64,000 bases of DNA, taken from contig JARGOX010000008.1 of assembly GCA_029233925.1 (NCBI GenBank), positions 131,156 through 195,155 on the forward strand, in the 5' to 3' direction. The stretch comes from Rhizobiaceae bacterium (lineage in GTDB: Bacteria > Pseudomonadota > Alphaproteobacteria > Rhizobiales > Rhizobiaceae). The position numbers and the translations under genes were made by a program. Numbering within the stretch: the first letter of the stretch is position 1; every line of letters starts with the position of its first letter. The notes under the pieces were generated by a model. That model did not search any database. It saw only the letters and a program-made list of their open reading frames with translations, and was not told where the DNA came from. Below are positions 8,864-16,903 of the stretch, in pieces.

Positions 8864-8879
8864 TGAGACGTAAGTCTCA
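8864..8879. promoter_or_regulatory. Inverted repeat TGAGAC-N4-GTCTCA, candidate LysR operator
   Basis: The sequence TGAGACGTAAGTCTCA is a perfect 6-4-6 inverted repeat. It lies 19 bases upstream of the LysR ATG and 94 bases before the Rieske protein ATG. This is the expected place for autoregulation and activation by a divergent LysR protein. Binding is inferred from position and symmetry only. Confidence 0.5.
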
Positions 8880-8973
8880 AGATATCCATCTCCCCCCGAT
8901 AGTCAAATGCTCCTATGGTTTTTTCCGGGGGAACGTGGGTTGGGCTTTTTGGCCTCAAATCTGGAGATTTTAT

Positions 8974-9648
8974 ATGCAGAACAGCCATCCTGATCGCTGG
9001 GTCCCGGTCGGACTGGAGGCGCAATTCATGCCCGCATCCAGTCATCCGGTGGTCGTGGATGGATTTGGTCTGGCCGTCTGGCGCGGCGAAAATGGCGCGA
9101 TCCAGGTCTGGGAGGACCGCTGTCCCCACCGTGGCATGCGTTTGAGTTTCGGTTTTGTTGAAGGCAACAGTCTGACCTGTCTCTATCATGGCTGGAACTA
9201 CAGGCAGAATGGCCAGTGCAGTTCAATACCGGCGCATCCCGATCTCGATCCACCCGGTACGATCTGTACCAAATCCTTTGTGACCCGCTGCCATCGGGGC
9301 ACGGTCTTTGCAAATCTCGCCCCTGAGCCGGTTTCCGGATTTCCTTCCGTTGACGAAGCCGGCTGGATGCCCGTTCGCAGTGTCTATTTGAATGTGCCGG
9401 AAAAAAGAGTTCGCGAATACATCCTTGCGGGGCAGGGAACGTTGGGTCCCGGGTTTACGCAAACCGAGTTCGACAACTATGAATCCGGCCCTGATGCAGG
9501 GGACAGGACCGCCATTGCTATTCAACCGATTGATGACAACCATTGCGCCATTCACGTCACACGCAGCGGCCGGGATACAGATATTTATGCAAGCCTGAAG
9601 CTGGCACGGCGGCTTGTACGTGCGCGCCGCGAAATCGAAGCATTTTGA
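8974..9648 (+). CDS. Rieske [2Fe-2S] protein lacking a catalytic iron site (electron-transfer half of a split Rieske system)
   Basis: This 224-residue protein has an intact Rieske motif: C50-P-H52, sixteen residues, then C69-L-Y-H72. After residue 120 only about 100 residues remain, and no NxxDxxHxxxxH iron site is present, so it cannot hold the mononuclear catalytic iron. I start at the ATG at 8974, with GGAGA six bases upstream. The next gene has the complementary defect. In methylxanthine-degrading Pseudomonas, NdmD carries an extra N-terminal Rieske domain that serves Rieske-less NdmC. This protein looks like that domain as a separate gene, and would pass electrons from the reductase at 11180 to the oxygenase at 9663. 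Confidence 0.88.
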   Translation: MQNSHPDRWVPVGLEAQFMPASSHPVVVDGFGLAVWRGENGAIQVWEDRCPHRGMRLSFGFVEGNSLTCLYHGWNYRQNGQCSSIPAHPDLDPPGTICTKSFVTRCHRGTVFANLAPEPVSGFPSVDEAGWMPVRSVYLNVPEKRVREYILAGQGTLGPGFTQTEFDNYESGPDAGDRTAIAIQPIDDNHCAIHVTRSGRDTDIYASLKLARRLVRARREIEAF

Positions 9649-9662
9649 AGAAGGAACCCATC

Positions 9663-10547
9663 ATGTCCGTTACCGACGATCCGGTTGCCCTGAATCAATG
9701 GATTGCCTGCGCCTATGTGGGGCAGGTGACACCCGGAAAAAGCTACGATACCGCAATGCTCGGGCAGGCCATCCGTATTTCCTGCGCACTGGACGGGACC
9801 TGTACGTGCCATGAGATCGGTGACGATGGCGGTCCAGGCCGCCAATTACCCCTGTCGCAACGTTTCGAAATCCTTTTTACGACATTGGGTGATACGCCAC
9901 GTCAATTGCCGGACATTCCGGAATTTGCAGAGGCGGATAGAAGGGTTGCAAATTGTGCGAGTGTGGGCCTTCATGCCAGCCCCTTTCGTATTGTTGAAAA
10001 TTTCCTCGATATGGCGCATTTCTGCTTTGTCCATAAGGACATTCTGGGATCCATGGAAAAAACCGAGGTTTTTACCTACAAGACCGAGCACCGCAAGGAT
10101 GTGGATGAGATCTGGGCGACAGATTGTGCCTTCTTTCAACCGGCCGCTTCGACATCGGCTGCCGAAAAGGGCGGCGGCCAGGTCACCTATTACAAATACC
10201 GCGTGATGTCGCCCTTCAGTGTCATGCTCTACAAGACAGTCTATGGAAATGCTGAACGTGACGATGCAATTTGCCTCTTCATCCAGCCGAAATCCGAAAC
10301 CGAATGTATCGCCTATATGCCGATGGCAATTCTTGATGATCAGTCCACCATGACGCAGATTATCGACTTTCAGCAGACCATTTTCCTGCAGGACCGGATC
10401 ATTCTGGAAAACCAGCGTCCGGTGCTGCTGCCGCTCACACCTTCGGCCGAAATCCCCACCAAGGCCGATGTCAGTTCCATTGCCTTTCGGCGCTGGCTGA
10501 AAGGTATGGGAATGCGGTTTGGTATTCTCCAGGAACAGGCGGCCTGA
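9663..10547 (+). CDS. Rieske-less non-heme iron oxygenase subunit (NdmC-like catalytic half)
   Basis: The 294-residue product resembles the alpha subunit of a Rieske mono-oxygenase, but its N-terminal Rieske-like fold (about residues 10-75) has lost the CxH and CxxH ligands. The mononuclear iron motif is intact: N113, D116, H119, H124 in ENFLDMAHFCFVH. D244 in FLQDRIILENQ is a good candidate for the third ligand. The start at 9663 has GAAGGAA upstream, 14 bases after the Rieske gene. It should be the substrate-oxidising subunit, probably removing an N- or O-methyl group as formaldehyde. NdmC, the 7-methylxanthine demethylase, is the closest described precedent for this architecture. The substrate is inferred. 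Confidence 0.88.
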   Translation: MSVTDDPVALNQWIACAYVGQVTPGKSYDTAMLGQAIRISCALDGTCTCHEIGDDGGPGRQLPLSQRFEILFTTLGDTPRQLPDIPEFAEADRRVANCASVGLHASPFRIVENFLDMAHFCFVHKDILGSMEKTEVFTYKTEHRKDVDEIWATDCAFFQPAASTSAAEKGGGQVTYYKYRVMSPFSVMLYKTVYGNAERDDAICLFIQPKSETECIAYMPMAILDDQSTMTQIIDFQQTIFLQDRIILENQRPVLLPLTPSAEIPTKADVSSIAFRRWLKGMGMRFGILQEQAA

Positions 10548-10550
10548 TCG

Positions 10551-11180
10551 ATGGCACTCAAACTTTATAATTATACCCTTTCGGGTAGTTGCTACAAAGT
10601 GCGGCTGTTGCTGGATTTTCTGGACCTCGATTACGAACGGATTCCCGTCGACTTCTTTCCCGGCAAAGAACACAAAACGCTCGATTTTCTGGATATTAAT
10701 CCTCTGGGTCAGATTCCCGTGCTGGAAGATGGTCCAATGCGCCTTCGCGATGCACAGGCAATCCTTGCGCATCTGGCCAACAGTTACGATGAAACCGGCC
10801 ATTGGTTGCCGCGGGCACCTGCTCTCTTTGGTCCTGTCATGATGTGGCTGATGTTTGCGGGCAATGAAATCATGGCTGCCTCCGCTGCCCGGCTGCATGA
10901 TGTATTGGGCTATGAGCTCGATATTGAGGCCGCACGTGCCAATGCGCATGCTGCTTTTCGTGTGCTCGATGATCACCTGACCGAACGCGCCCTGATCGGA
11001 AAGACCTGGATTGTCAGTGACCATCCAACCATCGCGGATATTGCCTGCTTCCCTTATACTGCGTTGTCGGGCGATGGTGGGATCGGACATGAAGAATACC
11101 CGGCCATGCGCAATTGGATGCGTGCGTTCAGGCGCCTGCCGGGGTTCAACGCGGTCTCCGGTATTCCGGAGTTTGCCTGA
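10551..11180 (+). CDS. Glutathione S-transferase-like protein (NdmE-like)
   Basis: This 209-residue protein has an N-terminal thioredoxin-fold GST domain (LYNYTLSGSCYKVRLLLDFL, with cis-proline motif NPLGQIPVLED near residue 55 and LRDAQAIL) and an all-helical C-terminal domain. It follows the oxygenase gene within a few bases, and its stop shares a base with the next start (TGATG at 11178-11182). In the NdmCDE complex the GST-like NdmE has been described as a structural partner needed for assembly, and gene order here is the same. A glutathione-dependent role, such as formaldehyde handling, is the alternative. Confidence 0.85.
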   Translation: MALKLYNYTLSGSCYKVRLLLDFLDLDYERIPVDFFPGKEHKTLDFLDINPLGQIPVLEDGPMRLRDAQAILAHLANSYDETGHWLPRAPALFGPVMMWLMFAGNEIMAASAARLHDVLGYELDIEAARANAHAAFRVLDDHLTERALIGKTWIVSDHPTIADIACFPYTALSGDGGIGHEEYPAMRNWMRAFRRLPGFNAVSGIPEFA

Positions 11181-12154
11181 TGGCAGGTCCGCAGGAACAG
11201 ATCGAAGTCATCGTTCGCCACATTGCCGTGGAGACACAGGACATACGCAGCTTCGTTCTGGAACGCGCGGACCGCAATCTTTTGCCTGCATTCAGACCCG
11301 GTGCCCATATCGATGTGGAACCCGTACCTGGCCTAATCCGCCAATATTCGCTTGTCGGAAGTCCTGCGGACCGGACACAATATATGATCGGCGTCAAGAA
11401 GGAACCGCGCAGTCGCGGTGGTTCCAGCGCAATGCATGGCGCACTTCAGGAAGGCAGTCTCCTGAAGATCAGTCCGCCAAAAAACAATTTTGCGCTGGAC
11501 GATACCTGTGGCAGGTGCCTGCTTCTTGCGGGCGGCATCGGTGTTACGCCGCTTTTGAGCATGGCTCAATCCCTGGCTTTGCGGGGTGAGAAATTCGAAC
11601 TGCATTACTTCGTGCGAACCAGCGCCGACCTTGCCTTTTCAATGCTTTTGTCTGCCCCGCAAATGAAGCCGCATGTGTTTTTCCACTTCGGCCTGGTGCC
11701 ACCGGCACTGAATGATTTCCTGCAGATATTGCTGCGGGAGGCTGCCTGCGACGATCAGATATATATGTGTGGGCCAACCGCTTTCATGGAATCCATTCGC
11801 GTTGCGGCTGCGGACGAGGATTGGTCACAGGATCGTATTTTTCACGAACATTTTTCGGCAGCACCTTCGCCACTGCCACTTGAAGGAGACTCCTTCGTCC
11901 TGCGCCTGCTGGCCAGTGATCTCGAGCTGGTCGTTCCACCAGACAGATCGATTGTCGAAGTGATGCGTGATGCCGGCATCGAAATTGCCACAAATTGCGA
12001 ACAGGGCATTTGCGGCACCTGCGTCGCGCGAATGGTTGAAGGCGATCCTGATCACCGCGACATGTATCTGACCGACGAAGAGCACGATAACGAGCAATTA
12101 TTCGCCCCTTGTGTCTCGCGGGCGAAATCCAGGCTGCTGGTGCTTGATCTGTGA
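11180..12154 (+). CDS. Flavin and plant-type [2Fe-2S] oxidoreductase (phthalate-dioxygenase-reductase/NdmD class)
   Basis: This 325-residue reductase takes electrons from NAD(P)H to the Rieske protein. The order is a flavin domain (RQYSLVGSP near residue 55), a nucleotide domain (LLLAGGIGVTPLLSMA, then YMCGP) and a C-terminal plant-type ferredoxin with ligands C-x4-C-x2-C-x29-C starting at NCEQGICGTC. I take the ATG at 11180, which overlaps the GST stop by one base. NdmD carries all of this plus an N-terminal Rieske domain. Here that domain is the separate gene at 8974, so the 224- and 325-residue products together approach NdmD's size. VanB-type reductases share the same three domains. Confidence 0.92.
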   Translation: MAGPQEQIEVIVRHIAVETQDIRSFVLERADRNLLPAFRPGAHIDVEPVPGLIRQYSLVGSPADRTQYMIGVKKEPRSRGGSSAMHGALQEGSLLKISPPKNNFALDDTCGRCLLLAGGIGVTPLLSMAQSLALRGEKFELHYFVRTSADLAFSMLLSAPQMKPHVFFHFGLVPPALNDFLQILLREAACDDQIYMCGPTAFMESIRVAAADEDWSQDRIFHEHFSAAPSPLPLEGDSFVLRLLASDLELVVPPDRSIVEVMRDAGIEIATNCEQGICGTCVARMVEGDPDHRDMYLTDEEHDNEQLFAPCVSRAKSRLLVLDL

Positions 12155-12188
12155 ACGGGGCTGGGTAACGGATGTGGAAGGAGCCCTC

Positions 12189-13748
12189 ATGAAACAGGCC
12201 ACTGAAAGCCGCAGAGGTGATCCACTCCTTGTCATTTCGGATCTGACCAAACGTTTTGGAGAATTCACTGCCAATGACGGCATCTCCCTGGAGCTCGAAC
12301 CGGGTGAAATTCATGCGATCCTTGGCGAAAATGGCGCCGGCAAGAGCACGTTGATGAAAATGATCTACGGCGTCTTGAAGCCCGATTCCGGAACGCTGAA
12401 GTGGCGAGGAAAACCTGTAATCCTGCACAATCCCGCCCATGCGCGCGCGCTAGGCATAGGTATGGTTTTTCAACATTTTTCGCTGTTTGAATCTTTGACC
12501 GTTGCGGAAAACATCTCATTGGCTATCCCTGAAACGGTCAAATTGCTGCGCAGCCGTATTGCAGAGGTCAGCACCCGTTATGGATTGCCGGTCGATCCGG
12601 ACGCATTGGTTCACAAACTTGCGATGGGCCAGAGACAGCGGGTCGAGATTACCCGTTGCCTGTTGCAGGAGCCGCAGTTGATCATCATGGATGAACCCAC
12701 CTCGGTTCTGCCACCGAGTGCAGTGCCGATTCTGTTTGAGACAATCCGTAAACTGGCGGCGTCGGGATGCGCGGTCCTGTTTATCAGCCACAAGCTGGAA
12801 GAAATCCGCAGCCTTTGTCACAAGGCAACGGTGATGCGAGCCGGGCGGATAGTCGCGACAGTCGATCCGGCGGTTGAAAGCAGCGCATCGCTGGCAAAGC
12901 TCATGATCGGGCGTGACATCCCGCATCCATCAAGGTCTGCAGCGAAACCCTCGGATGTTCCGGCGCTTTCACTACACAATCTGACCCTTGCTCCGGACGA
13001 TCCCTTTGGAACAAGACTGGATGATATAAGTCTGCAGGTGCGTCCTGGAGAAATCGTCGGGATAGCCGGCGTATCCGGCAATGGTCAACGCGAACTTGCG
13101 GCGGTTTTGTCAGGTGAACAGCCACTGCCTGCAAAACAGAATGGCAGCGTTCGGCTGTTTGGCGGGGATTGCGGGCATTCCGACTGTGGCCACCGCCGTG
13201 CTCAAGGAATGGCTTTCGTGCCTGAAGACCGAAACGGACGCGGTTCGGTCGCCGAAATGACCTTGGAGCAGAACGCCCTTCTGACCGGCTATGCTCGGAA
13301 TCTCGTGGCCTATGGTTTTGTTCGCAACGCGGCTGTGTCAAAGTTTGCTCAGGACTGCATCCACGAGATGGATGTGCGTTGCAGCGGTGGCGATGCCGAG
13401 GCGCGGAGCCTGTCGGGCGGCAATTTGCAAAAATTCATTGTCGGGCGTGAATTGGCCCTGAAACCCAAAATTCTGGTTGCTTCTCAGCCGACATGGGGTG
13501 TTGACATTGGCGCTGCTTCGGCCATCCGGCAAAGACTTGTCGATCTTCGGGATGAAGGCGTGGCGATCCTGATTATCAGCGATGAGCTGGAGGAACTTGT
13601 CGAAATTGCCGACCGGGTTCATGCACTGTTTCGTGGCAGCCTTTCGCCTTCGATCGAGCGCGGCGACGTGACGGACGAACTGATCGGGTCCTATATGGCA
13701 GGCAATTTTTCCCCCGAAAAACTGTCCGTCGAGGTGAGCGGGCCATGA
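12189..13748 (+). CDS. BMP-type (nucleoside/purine class) ABC transporter ATPase with two nucleotide-binding domains
   Basis: This fused double ATPase has about 519 residues. Domain 1 is complete: Walker A GENGAGKST, signature region LAMGQRQRVEITRC, Walker B LIIMDEPTSVL. Domain 2 is degenerate at the active site: GVSGNGQRE replaces Walker A, and the Walker B area reads VASQPTWGVD in place of DEP, although its signature LSGGNLQK is good. This asymmetry is usual in importers that work with BMP-family binding proteins. The ATG at 12189 follows AAGGAG and lies 34 bases after the reductase gene, so it is very likely in the same operon. It overlaps the first permease by four bases. Confidence 0.92.
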   Translation: MKQATESRRGDPLLVISDLTKRFGEFTANDGISLELEPGEIHAILGENGAGKSTLMKMIYGVLKPDSGTLKWRGKPVILHNPAHARALGIGMVFQHFSLFESLTVAENISLAIPETVKLLRSRIAEVSTRYGLPVDPDALVHKLAMGQRQRVEITRCLLQEPQLIIMDEPTSVLPPSAVPILFETIRKLAASGCAVLFISHKLEEIRSLCHKATVMRAGRIVATVDPAVESSASLAKLMIGRDIPHPSRSAAKPSDVPALSLHNLTLAPDDPFGTRLDDISLQVRPGEIVGIAGVSGNGQRELAAVLSGEQPLPAKQNGSVRLFGGDCGHSDCGHRRAQGMAFVPEDRNGRGSVAEMTLEQNALLTGYARNLVAYGFVRNAAVSKFAQDCIHEMDVRCSGGDAEARSLSGGNLQKFIVGRELALKPKILVASQPTWGVDIGAASAIRQRLVDLRDEGVAILIISDELEELVEIADRVHALFRGSLSPSIERGDVTDELIGSYMAGNFSPEKLSVEVSGP

Positions 13749-14839
13749 GTGTGTTTCCGTTTTCCATCGAAACCCGCACGCGGCGAACGCGCTTCAGCGC
13801 GATCATTCCGCCACTCATCGCGGTATGCACCACGATCGTGGCCAGCATTATTATCCTGACCAGCCTTGATGTATCGCCATCGCGGGCGCTTTACTACCTC
13901 TACATCGCGCCGATGGCGACGAGGTTCAATTTTGCCGAAGTAATCCTGAAGATGGCGCCGCTTTTGCTCATCGCCCAGGGGCTTGCGATTGGTTTTCGTG
14001 CCAGGATCTGGAATATCGGGGCCGAAGGGCAACTGATCATGGGTGCCATCGGTGGCAGCCTGCTGCCTATCTGGTTCAATGATAGCGGCAATATCCTGAT
14101 GCTGCCAGCGATGGTTGTGGTTGGCGCAATCTTTGGTATGGCTTGGGCGGCAATCGCTGCGGTGCTGCGTGTTCGCATGAATGCCAACGAGATTCTCGTC
14201 ACGCTGATGCTGAACAGTATTGCGCTGCAAGTGTTGTATTATCTGATTTCCGGCCCGCTGCGCGATCCCTTCGGGTTCAACTTCCCCCAATCGGCGCTGT
14301 TTCCCGATGTGGCAATGCTGCCAATTCTGCTGGCCAATACACGTGCCAATATTTCGATCTTCTTTGCGGTTCTGGTAACGCTTCTGGCATGGTTTTTCAT
14401 GCAGAGGTCGTTCCCCGGCTACAGGTTGCAGGTCGGAGGCAGCGCTCCCGATGCCGCCCGCTATGCAGGTTTTGGCGAAAAGCAGGCGATTTGGGTCAGC
14501 CTGCTTGTCGGAGGTACGTGTGCCGGCATCGCCGGTGTCTTCGAGGTTGCCGGACCCCTGGGGCAGTTGCAGCGGGTCGTGACTCCTGGATACGGTTTTG
14601 CCGCGATTATCGTGGCCTTTCTGGGTGGGCTGAACGCGCTTGGCATTCTGGCAGCGGCATTCTTCATGGCATTGATCTATGTCGGCGGTGACATCGCGCA
14701 GACCTCAGCCAAGGTTCCTTATTCGGTCAATACTATTCTGCAGGGCGTTTTGCTGGTCTCCTATATCGCATCGCGTGTCTTCAGCGATTACCGTGTCCGG
14801 CTCAGGAAGCCGGCGTATAACCGACAGGAGCGCGTTTGA
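13745..14839 (+). CDS. ABC transporter permease, nucleoside/purine importer class (first subunit)
   Basis: This inner-membrane subunit has 364 residues and eight to ten hydrophobic segments. The family signatures GLAIGFRARIWNIGAEGQLIMG and the MNANEILVTLMLNSIALQ stretch are those of the larger permease of BMP-dependent importers. The start overlaps the ATPase stop (ATGA at 13745-13748) and the end overlaps the second permease (TGATG). Known relatives carry purine nucleosides or free purines, which supports a purine-like substrate for the adjoining split oxygenase. The exact ligand is inference. Confidence 0.9.
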   Translation: MSVFPFSIETRTRRTRFSAIIPPLIAVCTTIVASIIILTSLDVSPSRALYYLYIAPMATRFNFAEVILKMAPLLLIAQGLAIGFRARIWNIGAEGQLIMGAIGGSLLPIWFNDSGNILMLPAMVVVGAIFGMAWAAIAAVLRVRMNANEILVTLMLNSIALQVLYYLISGPLRDPFGFNFPQSALFPDVAMLPILLANTRANISIFFAVLVTLLAWFFMQRSFPGYRLQVGGSAPDAARYAGFGEKQAIWVSLLVGGTCAGIAGVFEVAGPLGQLQRVVTPGYGFAAIIVAFLGGLNALGILAAAFFMALIYVGGDIAQTSAKVPYSVNTILQGVLLVSYIASRVFSDYRVRLRKPAYNRQERV

Positions 14840-15759
14840 TGGATACATTGACATTTCTTCTGTCCGGTACGCTTCTGGCGGCCACACCGCTGCTGATCGC
14901 CGCGCTGGGTGAGCTTGTTACCGAAAAATCCGGCGTCCTGAATCTGAGCATCGAGGGAATGATGGCATTGGGCGCCGTCACCGGCTTCATTGTTGCGACA
15001 GCGTCCGGGTCCTACTGGCTTGCCCTGCTGGCGGGCGGGGTCGCGGCTGCCGCGCTGGCGGCGGTTTTCGGTTTCGTCGTTCTTGTGACCCTGGGTAACC
15101 AGGTGGCCTCCGGCATTGCCGTCGGAATCCTGGGTATCGGTCTGTCAGGCCTGATCGGGCGGCCCTATGAGAGTTCGACCATCGCACCGATGCACGAATT
15201 GCCGATCCCGTTTCTCTCGAATGTACCGGTGATCGGTCCGGGCCTGTTCGACCATGTGGCGCTGGTCTATTGCGCGCCATTGCTGGCCGTCGCCACCTGG
15301 TGGCTTTTGCGTTCGACCAAAGTCGGGCTGGTTATTCGCGCCGTCGGTGAAGCACCCGAGGCTGCCCATGCCATTGGCTACAATGTGGTTCTGGTGCGCT
15401 TTTGTGCGGTTCTTTATGGCGGCTTTTGCGCAGGGATCGCGGGAGCGTTCATCTCCATCGCTTCCGCTACGCTCTGGTCGGACGGAATCATAGCCGGACG
15501 CGGCTGGATTGTTGTGGCGCTGGTCGTATTCGGCACCTGGCGGTCCGGGCGCGTCGCCATCGGCGCCTATCTCTTCGGTATGACCACTTTGGCGGGCTTG
15601 CTTGTTCAGAGCACCGGTATCGCCATTCCCTCTCAGGTTCTGACCAGCGTTCCCTATATCGTGACAATCATCGCCATCGCGATGTTGTCAATGGATCCGC
15701 AGCGTATCCGGCTGAATGCACCAGTCTCGCTGGGGCAAATCTATCATGAAGCAAAATAA
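14839..15759 (+). CDS. ABC transporter permease, nucleoside/purine importer class (second subunit)
   Basis: This 306-residue partner permease has about eight hydrophobic segments. The hallmark LGELVTEKSGVLNLSIEGMM near residue 25 is diagnostic of the smaller permease in BMP-type importers, and NQVASGIAVGILG lies in the middle. The ATG at 14839 shares a base with the previous stop; the preceding in-frame TTG at 14836 is less likely. The binding-protein gene follows after 23 bases. Confidence 0.9.
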   Translation: MDTLTFLLSGTLLAATPLLIAALGELVTEKSGVLNLSIEGMMALGAVTGFIVATASGSYWLALLAGGVAAAALAAVFGFVVLVTLGNQVASGIAVGILGIGLSGLIGRPYESSTIAPMHELPIPFLSNVPVIGPGLFDHVALVYCAPLLAVATWWLLRSTKVGLVIRAVGEAPEAAHAIGYNVVLVRFCAVLYGGFCAGIAGAFISIASATLWSDGIIAGRGWIVVALVVFGTWRSGRVAIGAYLFGMTTLAGLLVQSTGIAIPSQVLTSVPYIVTIIAIAMLSMDPQRIRLNAPVSLGQIYHEAK

Positions 15760-15782
15760 CCAACCAAAAGAAAGGGTACACA

Positions 15783-16847
15783 ATGAAACGTATACTGACA
15801 GCAATTCTTCTCGCTGCGGGACTGGCAACGACCGGCCACGCTGCGGATCTGAAAATGGGATTTATCCTCCCGTCTCCGGCAGCGGATGTCGGCTGGGCCA
15901 AACAGCTTGATCTCGGTCGTGAAGCGGTTGAGGCGGCTTTTGGTGACAGGGTCGAGACGACGATGGTTGAAAGCGTTCCCGAAGGTCCCGATGCAGCACG
16001 GGTTATGAACCAGATGATCAGCGACGGTGCCACCATGTTGATGCTGGGTTCATTCGGTTACATGAATGATGGTCTGAAACTGGCGCGTTCTCATCCTGAA
16101 GTTGCCATGATTCATGCCAGTGGTTACAAACAGGCGGATAATTTCGCCACCTTCACTGCGCGCAATTACGAGGGCTTCTATCTCGGCGGCATGGCCGCCG
16201 GCATGGTCACCAAAAGCAACATTATCGGGATGGTCGCTGCCTTCGCTATCCCCGAGGTCGTGGCCGAAGTCAACGCGATCACCCTTGCCGCCCAGAAGGT
16301 CAATCCCGAAGCACAGGTCAAGGTGATTTGGCTGAATTCCTGGTTTGATCCGCCAAAGGCGCAGGAAGCTGCCCGGGCGCTGATCTCCCAGGGTGCGGAC
16401 GTCCTGTTCTCCCTGCATCAGGATACCCCGTCAGTTGTTAATGTCGCGGAGGCTGAAGGCATCTATGTGGTCAATACCAGCTCTGACATGAGCGCCTATG
16501 GTCCCAACAGCGTGCTTGCTTCGGTCACCAATGACTGGTCGGACTATTTCGTGTCTTTGGTGCAGGACAAGTTGGACGGCAAGTTCAAGGGCGCTGATTT
16601 TCGCGGTGGGCTGAGCGAAGGTGCGGTCAAGATGGCTGCCTGGAGCAAAGATCTGAGTGATGAGCAGATGGCTGAACTGAAAAAGACAGAGGAGAGTTTT
16701 GCCGCAGGCCAGAGTCATGCATTTGACGGACCCATCATTGATCAGGACGGCACCGAGCGGGTGGCAGCAGGCGCCACTCTGCCTGATGGCGAAATTTTCG
16801 GTATGAACTGGCTGGTCAAGGGTGTGGATGGCAGCGTGCCGAACTGA
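15783..16847 (+). CDS. BMP family ABC transporter substrate-binding protein
   Basis: This periplasmic protein of 354 residues has a Sec signal peptide (MKRILTAILLAAGLATTGHA, then ADLKMGFILP). There is no lipobox cysteine, unlike the lipoprotein forms in Gram-positives and spirochaetes. The fold signatures DVGWAKQLDLGREAVE, ARNYEGFYLGGMAAGMVT and NDWSDYFV fit the BMP/Med family, which binds nucleosides and purines. It is the last gene of the importer block and has GAAAGG upstream. Because the operon begins with a demethylase-like oxygenase, the bound molecule is probably the oxygenase substrate, possibly a methylated purine. Confidence 0.9.
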   Translation: MKRILTAILLAAGLATTGHAADLKMGFILPSPAADVGWAKQLDLGREAVEAAFGDRVETTMVESVPEGPDAARVMNQMISDGATMLMLGSFGYMNDGLKLARSHPEVAMIHASGYKQADNFATFTARNYEGFYLGGMAAGMVTKSNIIGMVAAFAIPEVVAEVNAITLAAQKVNPEAQVKVIWLNSWFDPPKAQEAARALISQGADVLFSLHQDTPSVVNVAEAEGIYVVNTSSDMSAYGPNSVLASVTNDWSDYFVSLVQDKLDGKFKGADFRGGLSEGAVKMAAWSKDLSDEQMAELKKTEESFAAGQSHAFDGPIIDQDGTERVAAGATLPDGEIFGMNWLVKGVDGSVPN

Positions 16848-16859
16848 CAGTACAAAGTG

Positions 16860-16903
16860 GGGCCGGATGTGATGAACAATCGCAATTGTCAGGATTCCGG
16901 CCC
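16860..16903 (+). terminator. Long-loop stem after the BMP binding-protein gene
   Basis: GGGCCGGA (16860-16867) pairs with TCCGGCCC (16896-16903), followed by TTTC. The loop is 28 bases with a small internal stem (GACAATTG-like bases). It lies 12 bases after the binding-protein stop and could end or attenuate the oxygenase-importer operon. The T-tract is poor. It overlaps the presumed start of the next small gene. Confidence 0.4.

Noticed and set aside
9846-11090. 414-residue open frame on the minus strand within the oxygenase operon
   Set aside because: It is antisense to the catalytic subunit and GST-like genes, which have conserved motifs and coupled starts.
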